Assembly (NCBI RefSeq): GCF_020215645.1
Contig: NZ_CP084058.1
Span: 6,696,001-6,760,000 of the forward strand
Length of the DNA: 64,000 nt
Reading direction: 5' to 3'
Source of the DNA: Nonomuraea gerenzanensis
Lineage (GTDB): Bacteria > Actinomycetota > Actinomycetes > Streptosporangiales > Streptosporangiaceae
The translations under genes were made by a program, and so were the position numbers. The notes below the pieces were generated by a model. That model was not told the origin of the DNA. It searched no databases and worked only from the letters and a program-made list of their open reading frames with translations. Position 1 is the stretch's first letter; each line of letters starts with the position of its first letter. Shown here one piece after another: positions 43,402 through 52,090 of the stretch.

Positions 43402-45264
43402 ATGCCCGATGAGCCCCTCGAACTCGGCGAGATCGCGCCCTCCGAATACCACGTCCACCACGACACCATGGCCGGCGTCGGCTTCCTGACCATCGCCAGG
43501 CGGCTGCCCTCGCTCATCGGCCAGGCCTTCCGCCTGGCCTGGCGGGCCGGCCCGCGCGACACCATGACCACCGTCTCGCTCAACCTGCTCGGCGGGATCG
43601 TCACCGCGTTCGGCCTGCTGGCCACCACCGGCGTGCTCACCGCCCTGTTCAGCGAGGGGCCGACCCCCGACCGGGTGCTCGCGGCGCTGCCCGGCCTGAT
43701 CCTGGTCGGCGCCGCCGCCGTCGTCCGCACGCTGCTGCAGGCGGGCGCGGGCTGGGCGGAGGCGCGGCTGAGCCCGCAGATCGAGCGCGCCTCCGAGGAG
43801 CGGCTCTACGCCCTGACCAGCCGGGTCGAGCTGGTCGCCTTCGACGACCCCGAGTTCCACGACGCCCTCGAACGAGCCAGGGGCCGCGGCGCGGCCACCG
43901 CGAGCTTCGTGGTGTCGGCGGCCGTGGACGTGGTCACCTCCCTCGTCGGCCTCGCGGCGGCGGCCGGCGTGCTCGGCCTGCTGCACCCGGTGCTGCTCCC
44001 GCTGCTCCTGCTGGCCGTGCTGCCCGACGCGTGGGCCGCGGTCCGCAGCGCGCGCCAGCGCTACTCGACCCTGTACGGGCTCGGCCCGGCCCGCCGCCGC
44101 AAGTGGATCCTCGCCGAGCTGCTGGCCGATCGCGAGCCCGCCGCCGAGGTCCGCGCGTTCACCATGCGGCACTTCCTGCTGCGCGTGTACGACGCGGTGG
44201 CGCGGGCCGAGCAGGAGGAGCTGCTCAAGCTGGTCAGGCGGCAGACGCTCACGCGGCTCGCCGGCAACGCGCTCGGCGGCCTCGGCACCGCCCTGGTCTA
44301 CCTCGCGCTGGGCGTGCTGCTGGCGATCGGCGCCATCCCGCTGGCCGTGGCGGGCACCGCCGTCCTGGCCATCCGCTCCAGCCAGGGCTCACTGTCCAGC
44401 CTGATGTTCACCACCAACTCCCTGTACGAGCAGGGGCTCTACTTCACCGACTTCCTGCGGTTCTGCGACGACGCCGAGAGCCGGCTGATCCCGACCCGCC
44501 CGCTGCCCGCGCCGGAGGGCTTCGACCGCATCACCGCGACCGGCCTGACCTTCACCTACCCCGGCTCCGACACCCCGGCCCTGCGCGGGGTGTCCGTCGA
44601 GATCAAGCGAGGCGAGGTGATCGCGTTCGTGGGCGAGAACGGCTCAGGCAAGACCACTCTGGCCAAGATCCTGGCCGGCCTGTACGAGCCCGACACCGGC
44701 ACCGTCCGCTGGGACGACACCGACCTGCGCCAGGTCAGCCCCGAAGCGCTGCGCTCCCGCACCGCCGTCATCGCCCAGGACCACACCCGCTGGCCGCTGA
44801 CCGCCCGCTACAACATCACCATGGGCACCGACAAGGGCGAGCCCGCCCTGCACGCCGCCGCCACCGTGGCCGGCGCCGACGAGGTCATCGCCGATCTGCC
44901 GCACGGCTACCGCACCCTGCTGGATCGCCGCTTCAAGGACGGTCACGAGCTGTCCGGCGGCCAGTGGCAGCGCATCGCCGTCGCCCGCGGCTTCCACCGC
45001 GACGCCGACCTGCTCATCTGCGACGAGCCCACCGCCGCCCTCGACGCCCGCGCCGAACACGCCCTGTTCGAACGCATCCGCCACCACGCCGACGGCCGCA
45101 CCGTCCTGCTCATCACCCACCGCCTGGCCAGCGTCCGCTACGCCGACCGCATCTACGTGCTCGACCACGGCCTGGTCACCGAGGAAGGCGACCACGACAC
45201 CCTGATGGCCCTCGACGGCCTCTACGCCGACCTCTACACCTTGCAGGCCAGCGCCTACCGCTGA
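43402..45264 (+). CDS. ABC exporter with fused membrane and ATPase domains
   Basis: The 620-residue half-transporter (ATG 43402) has a membrane domain of about six helices (about 50-340), although its sequence is divergent from classic exporters, followed by an ATPase domain with Walker A GENGSGKTT, signature LSGGQWQRIAVARG, Walker B LLICDEPTAALD and H-loop LITHR. It should dimerise. Neighbours are a convergent ABC-F resistance-type protein and a divergent amidase. The likely cargo is a lipid, peptide or drug; it may act in self-protection with the ABC-F protein, which is inference. Confidence 0.88.
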   Translation: MPDEPLELGEIAPSEYHVHHDTMAGVGFLTIARRLPSLIGQAFRLAWRAGPRDTMTTVSLNLLGGIVTAFGLLATTGVLTALFSEGPTPDRVLAALPGLILVGAAAVVRTLLQAGAGWAEARLSPQIERASEERLYALTSRVELVAFDDPEFHDALERARGRGAATASFVVSAAVDVVTSLVGLAAAAGVLGLLHPVLLPLLLLAVLPDAWAAVRSARQRYSTLYGLGPARRRKWILAELLADREPAAEVRAFTMRHFLLRVYDAVARAEQEELLKLVRRQTLTRLAGNALGGLGTALVYLALGVLLAIGAIPLAVAGTAVLAIRSSQGSLSSLMFTTNSLYEQGLYFTDFLRFCDDAESRLIPTRPLPAPEGFDRITATGLTFTYPGSDTPALRGVSVEIKRGEVIAFVGENGSGKTTLAKILAGLYEPDTGTVRWDDTDLRQVSPEALRSRTAVIAQDHTRWPLTARYNITMGTDKGEPALHAAATVAGADEVIADLPHGYRTLLDRRFKDGHELSGGQWQRIAVARGFHRDADLLICDEPTAALDARAEHALFERIRHHADGRTVLLITHRLASVRYADRIYVLDHGLVTEEGDHDTLMALDGLYADLYTLQASAYR

Positions 45265-45267
45265 GCC

Positions 45268-46890
45268 TCAGCCGAGCCGCAGGAGGGAGCCCTGCCAGCG
45301 GGCGCGCAGCCACCGGTCGTGACTGGCCACCACGATCGCGCCGGGCCCGTCCGTCCCCAGGGCCTCCTCCAGCTCGTCGGCCAGGCGGGGCGAGAGGTGG
45401 TTGGTGGGCTCGTCGAGCAGGAGCAGCTCGGGCGGGTCGGCCACCAGCAGGGCCAGCGCGAGCCGGCGGCGCTGGCCCACCGACAGCTCCCCTACCCTCA
45501 GGTCCAGGTCGCGCTCGCCCAGCAGGCCGAGCGAGCGCAGCGGCACGGCCTCGGCGCGCTCCTGGCCGAGCGTCCGTTCGTAGGTCTCCCGCACCGTGCG
45601 TTCCGGCCGGTCGAACACGGTGTCCTGGGCCAGCAGGCCGGTGGTCAGCCCGGGCCGCCGCCGCAGTCGCCCCTCGGCCGCCTGGCGTCCGGCCAGCACC
45701 GCCAGGAGCGTGGACTTGCCGGCGCCGTTCGGGCCGGTGACGAGCAGCCGGTCGCCCGGCTTGAGGTCGAGGTGGTCGAGCACGAGCCGTCCCGGCACCC
45801 GTACGTCACGCAGGGACAACCAGGGCTCGCCGACGTCGGCATCGGCGTCGGCAGCGGCAGTACCGGTCAGGGGGCGGGGGTGGAAGCGGAGCGGGGGTGG
45901 CGGGGCGGGCACCTGCTCGCGTTCCAGCTCGGCGAGCCGTCGGGCGGCGTTGCGCACGCGGCGGGAGATCTGCTGCTGCACGCGCCCGGCCCGGTGCCCG
46001 TAGCCCATCTTCTCGTTGTCGCGGCGCAGCCCGTCCAGCGCCACGTTGCGCGCCGTGACCGCGACGGAGCGGCGCAGCTCGCCGAGCTCCTCCTGCTCCT
46101 CGGCGTGACGCCGCTCCCAGCGCTCGCGCTCGGCGCGCTTCTCGGCCAGGTAGGCGCTGTACGCCCCGCCGTACCGGACGGGCCCGCCGAGCGCCGGGTC
46201 GAGGTCGATCAGGTCCGTGCAGACCGCGTCCAGGAACGCCCGGTCGTGGCTGGCCACGACGACCACCCCCGTCATGCCGCGCAGTTGCTCCTCCACGAAC
46301 GCGGCGGCGTCGTCGTCCAGGTGGTTGGTGGGCTCGTCCAGCAGCAGCGCGGCGGGGCGCCTGATGAGCAGCGCCGCCAGGGCGAGCCGGCCACGCTGCC
46401 CGCCCGACAGCGAGGCGATGGCGCGGGTGCGCGGCACGCCGCCCAGGCCGAGCCGGTCGAGGATGATCCCGGCGCGCCGGTCGGCGTCCCAGGCCTCGTG
46501 CAGCTGCGCCTGGTCGAGCCGGGCTCCGTACGCGTCGAGCAGGGCGGCGTCGTCGGGCTCGGCGGCCAGCGCGGCGGCGAGCCGGTCCAGCTCGGCCAGG
46601 TCCGTACGGGCCTCGCGCAGCGCGTCGCCGAGCACGTCGGCGATCGTGGCGTCGGCGGCGAAGGGCAGCTCCTGGTGCAGGAAGCCCAGGTCGGCGGGCC
46701 GTACGACGGTGCCGGAGTCCGGTTCGTCCGTGCCGGCGAGCAGCCGCAGCAGGGTGGACTTGCCTGCGCCGTTCTCACCGATGAGCCCGATCCGGTGACC
46801 GGGGGCGGCGGTGAGTGAGACGCCGTCGAGCACGCGCCGCGTGCCCAGCGTCCGTACGAGCTCGTGCGCGAGCAGGGTGTCGATGACCAT
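45268..46890 (-). CDS. ABC-F family ATPase (ribosome-protection type)
   Basis: The 540-residue protein (ATG 46890) has two ATPase domains and no membrane part: Walker A GENGAGKST and GPNGAGKST, signatures SLSGGQRGRL and ELSVGQRRRL, Walker B LLLDEPTNHL twice, and a charged helical linker (about 235-300) that would be the arm reaching the ribosome. ABC-F proteins of this layout in actinomycetes often give resistance to macrolides, lincosamides, streptogramins or pleuromutilins by dislodging drug from the ribosome. The leader has a short upstream ORF and a hairpin, which supports an antibiotic-inducible role. Housekeeping EttA-like function is the alternative. Confidence 0.85.
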   Translation of the reverse strand: MVIDTLLAHELVRTLGTRRVLDGVSLTAAPGHRIGLIGENGAGKSTLLRLLAGTDEPDSGTVVRPADLGFLHQELPFAADATIADVLGDALREARTDLAELDRLAAALAAEPDDAALLDAYGARLDQAQLHEAWDADRRAGIILDRLGLGGVPRTRAIASLSGGQRGRLALAALLIRRPAALLLDEPTNHLDDDAAAFVEEQLRGMTGVVVVASHDRAFLDAVCTDLIDLDPALGGPVRYGGAYSAYLAEKRAERERWERRHAEEQEELGELRRSVAVTARNVALDGLRRDNEKMGYGHRAGRVQQQISRRVRNAARRLAELEREQVPAPPPPLRFHPRPLTGTAAADADADVGEPWLSLRDVRVPGRLVLDHLDLKPGDRLLVTGPNGAGKSTLLAVLAGRQAAEGRLRRRPGLTTGLLAQDTVFDRPERTVRETYERTLGQERAEAVPLRSLGLLGERDLDLRVGELSVGQRRRLALALLVADPPELLLLDEPTNHLSPRLADELEEALGTDGPGAIVVASHDRWLRARWQGSLLRLG

Positions 46891-47018
46891 GCGAGAAGAC
46901 CTCGGAGGAGAGACCCGGGCGCGGCGGGGCGGCCCGGCGAAGGAGACAGGGTCCGGGGAACGACGACCAGGGCCCGCGTCGGCGGCGGCGTCAGGCGCGC
47001 TCACCGGGGCCGGTCAGA

Positions 47019-47100
47019 CTCCGGGATCACCCGGAGATGTCGTCGTCACCTGCCATGTCGGGAGTCTCCTCAGGTGTGATCTTCGTCCTTCACGATAGCA
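47019..47100 (-). promoter_or_regulatory. Probable translation-dependent attenuator ahead of the ABC-F gene
   Basis: On the minus strand an extended -10 box TGCTATCGT (47100-47092) is followed by GAGGAG, a nine-codon ORF (47056-47027) and a perfect 7-bp hairpin CTCCGGG-TGAT-CCCGGAG (47036-47019). The ORF stop TGA lies in the hairpin loop. Further down, CCTC-C-GAGG near the ABC-F start could mask its ribosome-binding site. A ribosome stalled on the ORF would prevent hairpin formation. Confidence 0.6.
47027..47056 (-). CDS. Nine-residue leader peptide of the ABC-F gene
   Basis: The peptide is MAGDDDISG. Its ATG lies nine bases after GAGGAG and its TGA falls in the loop of the perfect 7-bp hairpin. 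It ends 136 bp upstream of the ABC-F start. Short leader ORFs of this kind sense ribosome-stalling antibiotics upstream of ABC-F and Erm genes. No peptide family is known for it. Confidence 0.5.
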   Translation of the reverse strand: MAGDDDISG

Positions 47101-47110
47101 GCCGCCCGGC

Positions 47111-47758
47111 TCAGCGCGGGTCGGCGGCGGCCTGGCGCTGCTCCTCGGCCCACTGCGGGTGGTGCTTCCTGGCCCACGACCACGTCACCGACCCGGTACG
47201 CATGCCGCGCCGCGCCATCGGGTCGCGGTAGGCCAGCCGGAGGTGGCCGAGCACGACGACGGCGATCGCCAGCGCCGTCAGGTCGTGCACGAAGATCGCG
47301 CTGGTCCGGGAGATCCACGGCAGAGCCCCGGTGAACCACATCAGCAGCCCCGTGAACATCATCACCGGCACGGCCCCGGCGATCCAGCCGGCCCAGATCT
47401 TCTGCCCGGCGTTGAACTTGCCCGCCGGGCGCGGGCCGGGGGTGCCCCGGCGGACGGCGCGCAGCCACTCCCGGTCGTACGGCGCGAACCGGTTGAGCCT
47501 GCGCAGGTCGGCGCGGAACGAGCGGGCGGCGAGCCCGATCAGGAACGGCACCGGCAGCAGCAGCCCCGACCACTCGTGGATGACGACCACCAGGTGCCGC
47601 CGGCCGACGAGCTGCGCCAGCGGCTCGAAGTAGAGGAAGGCCGCCGCCCCCGCGCACAGCAGCATGAGCGTGGCGGTGGCGCGGTGGACCAGCCGTTGAG
47701 GGCGGGTGAAGCGCCGCAGCCGCTCAGGCCGCCCGGTCGAGCCAGCCGTCGACGTCAT
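47111..47758 (-). CDS. Cytochrome b/b6-type membrane haem protein (YedZ-like partner)
   Basis: The 215-residue protein has four membrane helices with conserved His (LVHRATATLMLLCAG, VVVIHEWSGLLLPVPF, FVHDLTALAIAVVVLGHLRL) and matches the cytochrome b/b6 domain seen in formate dehydrogenase gamma and related subunits. Its start overlaps the end of the molybdoenzyme gene by 35 bp, so the two are coupled. It should pass electrons from the quinone pool to the exported molybdoenzyme. Confidence 0.85.
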   Translation of the reverse strand: MTSTAGSTGRPERLRRFTRPQRLVHRATATLMLLCAGAAAFLYFEPLAQLVGRRHLVVVIHEWSGLLLPVPFLIGLAARSFRADLRRLNRFAPYDREWLRAVRRGTPGPRPAGKFNAGQKIWAGWIAGAVPVMMFTGLLMWFTGALPWISRTSAIFVHDLTALAIAVVVLGHLRLAYRDPMARRGMRTGSVTWSWARKHHPQWAEEQRQAAADPR

Positions 47759-48428
47759 AGCCGTACTCCTCCCAATATCCCGGGACGACCTGCTCGGTGA
47801 CGGAGATGCCGGACAACCACTTGGCGGACTTGTAGAAGTACATCGGGGCGACGTAGAGCCGCACGGGGCCGCCGCGCTCGTGGGTGAGCGGCTTGTCCTG
47901 CATGTCCAGGGCGATCACCACGTCGGAGCGGCGGGCCTGGCCGAGCGTGAGGCTCTCGGTGTAGACGCCGTCGAAGCAGGTGAAGCGGACCGCCTTGCCC
48001 TCGGGGCGCACGCCGGCCAGGTCGAGCAGGTGCGCGAGCGACACCCCGGTGAAGGGAGTGCCCGGCACCCGCCAGCCGTCCGTGCACTCGACGTCGCCCA
48101 CGACCCGGGTCTGGGGCATGGCGCGCAGCTCGTCCAGCGTGTACGTGATCGGCCGATCGACGAGCCCGCCGATCTCCAGCCGGTAGTCGGCCGCGGTCTT
48201 CTCCGGCACCGAGCCCGCCACGCTGAAGTAGCGGAAGCCGTCGGTGCTGGGCAGCAGCCCGGTCAGGCCGGTGGGGTCGTTCGCGCTGGCGGCGCTGACC
48301 GCCCGGTCCCAGCCGCTACGCAGGAACGGCGCGGTGGCCAGGCCCAGCACGCCCGCCGCGAGTGTCCCGAGCATCACGCGGCGCGCGATGGGCGTGCCCT
48401 CCTCCGCAGGACGTCGCCGGTCAACCAT
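47724..48428 (-). CDS. Exported molybdopterin-dependent oxidoreductase (YedY/sulfite oxidase-like)
   Basis: The 234-residue protein (ATG 48428 behind AGGAG) has an N-terminal hydrophobic export/anchor segment after a twin-Arg (ARRVMLGTLAAGVLGLATAPF). The catalytic domain has the cofactor-binding Cys in GDVECTDGWRVPGTPFTGV and the GGPVRLYVAPMYFYKSAKWL segment of the sulfite-oxidase fold. Together with the haem membrane partner it resembles MsrPQ/YedYZ, which repairs oxidised methionine in envelope proteins. The short size is typical of the stand-alone molybdoenzyme. Confidence 0.85.
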   Translation of the reverse strand: MVDRRRPAEEGTPIARRVMLGTLAAGVLGLATAPFLRSGWDRAVSAASANDPTGLTGLLPSTDGFRYFSVAGSVPEKTAADYRLEIGGLVDRPITYTLDELRAMPQTRVVGDVECTDGWRVPGTPFTGVSLAHLLDLAGVRPEGKAVRFTCFDGVYTESLTLGQARRSDVVIALDMQDKPLTHERGGPVRLYVAPMYFYKSAKWLSGISVTEQVVPGYWEEYGYDVDGWLDRAA

Positions 48429-48506
48429 CACATCACTCCTGAGGCCTCGGTTCCGCCCAGGACCGCGGCGGAACGCCCATCCGGCACGGCCATCGGTCGT
48501 CACCGG

Positions 48507-48559
48507 TTCAACTAGTGACGATGGTTGCAGAGAGATCGTCACCTGTCAAACCAGTGACG
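48507..48559 (-). promoter_or_regulatory. Promoter region with a repeated box ahead of the molybdoenzyme gene
   Basis: TTCAACTAGTGACG (48507-48520) and GTCAAACCAGTGACG (48545-48559) are two direct copies of TCAAnnAGTGACG, 39 bp apart. The second contains TTGACA on the minus strand (48549-48544), a perfect -35 box, though the -10 is not obvious. An unknown regulator probably binds both copies. Confidence 0.4.
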
Positions 48560-48562
48560 GAT

Positions 48563-49705
48563 TCAGGAGGTGGTCATGGGCCCCCAGGCGAGCCGGCGGC
48601 CGGTGGCCGCCTTCCGGCCCAGCTTCCCCGCCCTGACCTGCACGGCCAGGCTGTCGAGGATGACCCGGGCACTGAGCAGGGCGGTCTGCTCCGCCCAGTC
48701 GTACGGCGGCGAGCACTCCACCACCTCGATGCCGGCCAGCCCCGGCTCGGACACCAGCCGCACCAGGTTGAGCGCCTCCCGGGGCAGCAGCCCCCCGGGC
48801 TCGGGCCAGCCGGTGCCCGGGACGAACCCGGCGTCGATCACGTCGATGTCGAAGGAGAGATAGACGGCCTCGGCGTTCTGCCAGGCGATCTCCAGGGCGG
48901 TCTCGGCGACGCGCTCCACACCGACCCGCTCCACGTCGCCCACCGTGATCACGGTGGTGCCGCGCTCGCGGCCGACCTTGACCCCGGCCCTGGGCGCCTG
49001 CCAGCCACCGATGCCGACCTGCACGAGGTTGGTCGCGGGCGCGTTGGCCAGGTTGGTGGCGTGAAACCACGGCGTGGTGTGCATGCGCTCGTCGAGATCG
49101 GTCTCCTGGGTGTCCACATGGCGGTCGAAGTGGATGATGCCGACGTTGCCCCCATGATGCGCGGCGAGCCCCCGGATCGTCGGGAACCCGATCGAATGGT
49201 CACCCCCCAGCACCACCGGCATCACGCCCTGCTGGACGACGTGGCTCATCGCCTGGCTGATCTGGTCGAACGACTTCTCCAGGTTGCCGGGGATGGTGAA
49301 CACGTCCCCGATGTCCACCAGGTTGAGCTGCTCGCGCAGGTCCACGCCCAGCTCGTAGCTGTAGGTGCCGAACAGGTTCGTGCTGCGCCGGATGCCCTGC
49401 GGCCCGAAGCGGGTGCCCGGCCGGTAGGTCGCCCCCGCGTCCAGCGGCACCCCGAAGATCGCCACCTCGGCGTCCCCGACGTCGTGCACGTCCTCCACGT
49501 AGGGGCACTTCAGGAACGTGCCGCGCTCACCCGCGAAGTGCGGCAGCTCCCCCCGCGCGAACGTGGGGATCGTGCGATCCGTCAGCGTGGGCGCGCCCGG
49601 CAGCCCGTGGGCCAACGCCCGCTCGATCTCCTCCTGGTGCCGGGCCGATGAGATTTCCGCCTCCGCCCGCTGGGCCCAGGCGCCTTCCTGATTTACGTTG
49701 GCCAT
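48563..49705 (-). CDS. Ureohydrolase-family enzyme (agmatinase-like, possible guanidine hydrolase)
   Basis: The 380-residue protein (ATG 49705) has the arginase/agmatinase fold and binuclear metal ligands: GGDHSIGFP, HFDRHVDTQ and SFDIDVIDAGFVPGTGWPEPGG. The usual DAHxD is DRHVD here, and a long N-terminal extension (about 100 residues) precedes the core. The enzyme should hydrolyse a guanidino compound, releasing urea. It is divergent from a sodium:solute symporter over 39 bp, suggesting uptake plus hydrolysis. The DRH form is what I recall from the nickel-dependent guanidine-hydrolase branch, but this is uncertain without alignment. Agmatine or guanidinobutyrate are alternatives. Confidence 0.82.
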   Translation of the reverse strand: MANVNQEGAWAQRAEAEISSARHQEEIERALAHGLPGAPTLTDRTIPTFARGELPHFAGERGTFLKCPYVEDVHDVGDAEVAIFGVPLDAGATYRPGTRFGPQGIRRSTNLFGTYSYELGVDLREQLNLVDIGDVFTIPGNLEKSFDQISQAMSHVVQQGVMPVVLGGDHSIGFPTIRGLAAHHGGNVGIIHFDRHVDTQETDLDERMHTTPWFHATNLANAPATNLVQVGIGGWQAPRAGVKVGRERGTTVITVGDVERVGVERVAETALEIAWQNAEAVYLSFDIDVIDAGFVPGTGWPEPGGLLPREALNLVRLVSEPGLAGIEVVECSPPYDWAEQTALLSARVILDSLAVQVRAGKLGRKAATGRRLAWGPMTTS

Positions 49706-49744
49706 GATTCGGAGTGTTCGCTCGTAACGATCGGCTGTCCAGCA

Positions 49745-51196
49745 ATGATCATTCTGGGTGTCACGCTCGCCATCATCGCCATGATCGTCGTCGGGCTGCT
49801 GGTGGCTCGCCGCGTCGCAGGCGACAGCAGGAACTTCCTGGTCGCAGGTCGTACCCTGGCTTTGCCCGTGGTCGCCGCCACCCTCATGGGCCAGGCCGTC
49901 GACACCAACGCCACCCTGGGCGCCACCGACCTGGCGGCCACCCTCGGCTTCTGGGCGGGCGCCGGGCTGCCTGTGGGCCTGGCCCTGTGCCTGCTGCTCA
50001 CCGGCCTGTTCTTCGCCCGGCCGATGAACCGCATGGGGCTGACCACGCTGCCCGACTACTTCCGGCTGCGCTACAGCAGGGCCGTCGAGGTCGCCGCCGC
50101 CCTCCTGATGATCGCCGCGTTCGCCATCCTGGTCGCGGGGAACCTGGTGGCGGGCGGTTTCCTGTTCGAGCGGTTCCTCGGCACGTCGTACACCGGGGGC
50201 ATCCTCATCATCGTCGCGGTCGTGCTGATCTACACGCTCGCCGGCGGGCTGCTCAGCGACGCCTACACCTCGATCGTGCAGATGCTCATCACCGCCGCCG
50301 CCGCGTTCGCCCTGCTGTTCTGGGTCGCCTTGACGTACGGGCTGAGCGCCGCGCCCGGCACCGGCCCGCTCGACCTGGAGCAGCTGTCCGACCCGGCACA
50401 GGGCGCGGTCGTCAACTGGGCCACGCTCGTCGCGCTCGGCGTCGGCGACATCGTCGCCATCGACTTCATGCAGCGCATCTTCGCCGCCCGCTCCCCCGAC
50501 GTCGCCCGCCGCGCCTGCTTCATCGCCGCCGCGGGCACCACCGTGATCGGCGTGCCGTTCGCGCTGGCCGCCGTCTCCACCGGCCAGGGCCTGCTGACGC
50601 TGCTCGACGAGGCCGCTCCGGCCGGGCTGAGCGTGCTGGTGCTTGCGGGCATCGTCAGCGCGTCGCTGTCCACCGCCGACGGCGCCATCCTGGGCACCGC
50701 CGCCGTCGCCGTGCGCAACGTGGGCTCGGCCCGCCGCGTCCACCATCCGGGCCGGCCCGACCCGCTGCTGCGCGCCACGCGCTGGGCGATGCCGCCCGTG
50801 GTCGGCGGCGCGGTGCTGCTGGCCCTGCGGGTGCCACAGACCGGGGTGCTGCTCACACTGGCCTTCGACCTGATGCTGGCCTGCCTGGTCGTGCCGTTCG
50901 TGCTCGGCTTCTGGTGGCGGCGCGGCGGCGCGCCCGCCGCCATGGCCGCGCTGACGGTGGGCCTGGTCGTACGGCTGGCGCTGTTCGTGATCACGCCCAC
51001 CATGTACGGCGCGCCCAACACCCTGCTCTACCTGCCGAACACGCTGGTCGACGCGACCTTCGACGGCTGGCCGACGTTCATCGCGCTGGGCGCGTCCCTC
51101 ATCGCCTACCTAAGCGTCGCGCTGCTCACCGCCCCGGCCGGGGTCGCCGGCCGGGAGCTGCGCGTGGAGGAGTCCGCGCCCGTCAGGGACGGATGA
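49745..51196 (+). CDS. Sodium:solute symporter
   Basis: The 483-residue protein has about 13 hydrophobic helices. SSS-family marks are RNFLVAGRTLALPVVAATLMG, TTLPDYFRLRYSR, IYTLAGGLLSDAYTSIVQM and SASLSTADGAILG, which includes the Na+-site Ser/Thr. It is divergent from the ureohydrolase gene, so its cargo may be a guanidino compound, or a nitrogen-rich solute. It overlaps the convergent methyltransferase by 14 bp. Confidence 0.9.
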   Translation: MIILGVTLAIIAMIVVGLLVARRVAGDSRNFLVAGRTLALPVVAATLMGQAVDTNATLGATDLAATLGFWAGAGLPVGLALCLLLTGLFFARPMNRMGLTTLPDYFRLRYSRAVEVAAALLMIAAFAILVAGNLVAGGFLFERFLGTSYTGGILIIVAVVLIYTLAGGLLSDAYTSIVQMLITAAAAFALLFWVALTYGLSAAPGTGPLDLEQLSDPAQGAVVNWATLVALGVGDIVAIDFMQRIFAARSPDVARRACFIAAAGTTVIGVPFALAAVSTGQGLLTLLDEAAPAGLSVLVLAGIVSASLSTADGAILGTAAVAVRNVGSARRVHHPGRPDPLLRATRWAMPPVVGGAVLLALRVPQTGVLLTLAFDLMLACLVVPFVLGFWWRRGGAPAAMAALTVGLVVRLALFVITPTMYGAPNTLLYLPNTLVDATFDGWPTFIALGASLIAYLSVALLTAPAGVAGRELRVEESAPVRDG

Positions 51197-51968
51197 CGAT
51201 CTCCAGGTACTCCAGGGGCATGAGCAGGGTGTCGCCGTCGGCGTTCAGCTCGTGGACCAGCTCGGTCAGGTCGGAGACGAGGGCCCGCCTGCCCGCCTCG
51301 TCCAGGGCGCCGAGCGTCACCACCGTGGGTCCGTACGTGGCGCACCAGGCCCGCACGTGCTCGTCCGGGCTGGGGAAACGCCACCACAGCTCGCGTGTCG
51401 CCGACTCGATCTCCGCCCCCGGGCCGAACAGCTCGCGCAGCCCTTCCGCCGTGCCCCAGCGGCTCTCCGGCCTGGCGCCGGGCGCGGGCGGGACGTACGC
51501 GGTGTTCAGCGCCAGCATCCGGCCCATGTAGCCGGACGGCGTCCAGCACGCCAGCGCGATCCGGCCGCCGGGCCGCGTCACCCGTACCAGCTCGGCGGCG
51601 GCCCGCTCCTGGTCCCGCGCGAACATCACCCCGAACGTCGAGGTCACCAGGTCGTAGGCGTGGTCGGGCACCGGCAGCGCCTCGGCGTCACCGTGCCGGA
51701 AGTCCACCGCCAGCCCTTCCGCCTCGGCCCTGCGGGCGGCGTGGGCCAGCAGCTCGGGCTCCAGGTCGATGGCGGTGACCCGGGCGGCCCTGCGGGCACC
51801 GGCCAGAGCCACGTTCCCGGTGCCGGTGGCGACGTCCAGGTGCTCCTCACCGGCCCGTAGCCGCGCCGTCTCGCACAGCAGCTCGGCGGCCAGGAGGAAC
51901 CGGGCGCCCACGGAGCGGTAGTCACCGATCGCCCACGTCCGCTGCTGCGCGTCGTCCTGCTCCGGCAT
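51183..51968 (-). CDS. Class I SAM-dependent methyltransferase
   Basis: The 261-residue protein starts at the second ATG (51968), six bases after GGGAGG. It has motif I HLDVATGTGNVALAGARR, the Glu/Asp of motif II (TAIDLEPELLAHA), and DLVTSTFGVMF, then VRVTRPGGRIALACW. It resembles UbiE/COQ5-like small-molecule methyltransferases. The substrate is unknown. The gene stands alone. Confidence 0.88.
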   Translation of the reverse strand: MPEQDDAQQRTWAIGDYRSVGARFLLAAELLCETARLRAGEEHLDVATGTGNVALAGARRAARVTAIDLEPELLAHAARRAEAEGLAVDFRHGDAEALPVPDHAYDLVTSTFGVMFARDQERAAAELVRVTRPGGRIALACWTPSGYMGRMLALNTAYVPPAPGARPESRWGTAEGLRELFGPGAEIESATRELWWRFPSPDEHVRAWCATYGPTVVTLGALDEAGRRALVSDLTELVHELNADGDTLLMPLEYLEIVIRP

Positions 51969-52090
51969 CATGATCCTCCCCGGTCGATCCTCGGCCAAGA
52001 TCCCGTCGCTGCCAGTCTGCGGGACCGGGGCGGCGGCTGGCCAGATCGACTTCGCGGTGCTGCCACGCGATCACCCTGCGGCGGCGCCCG

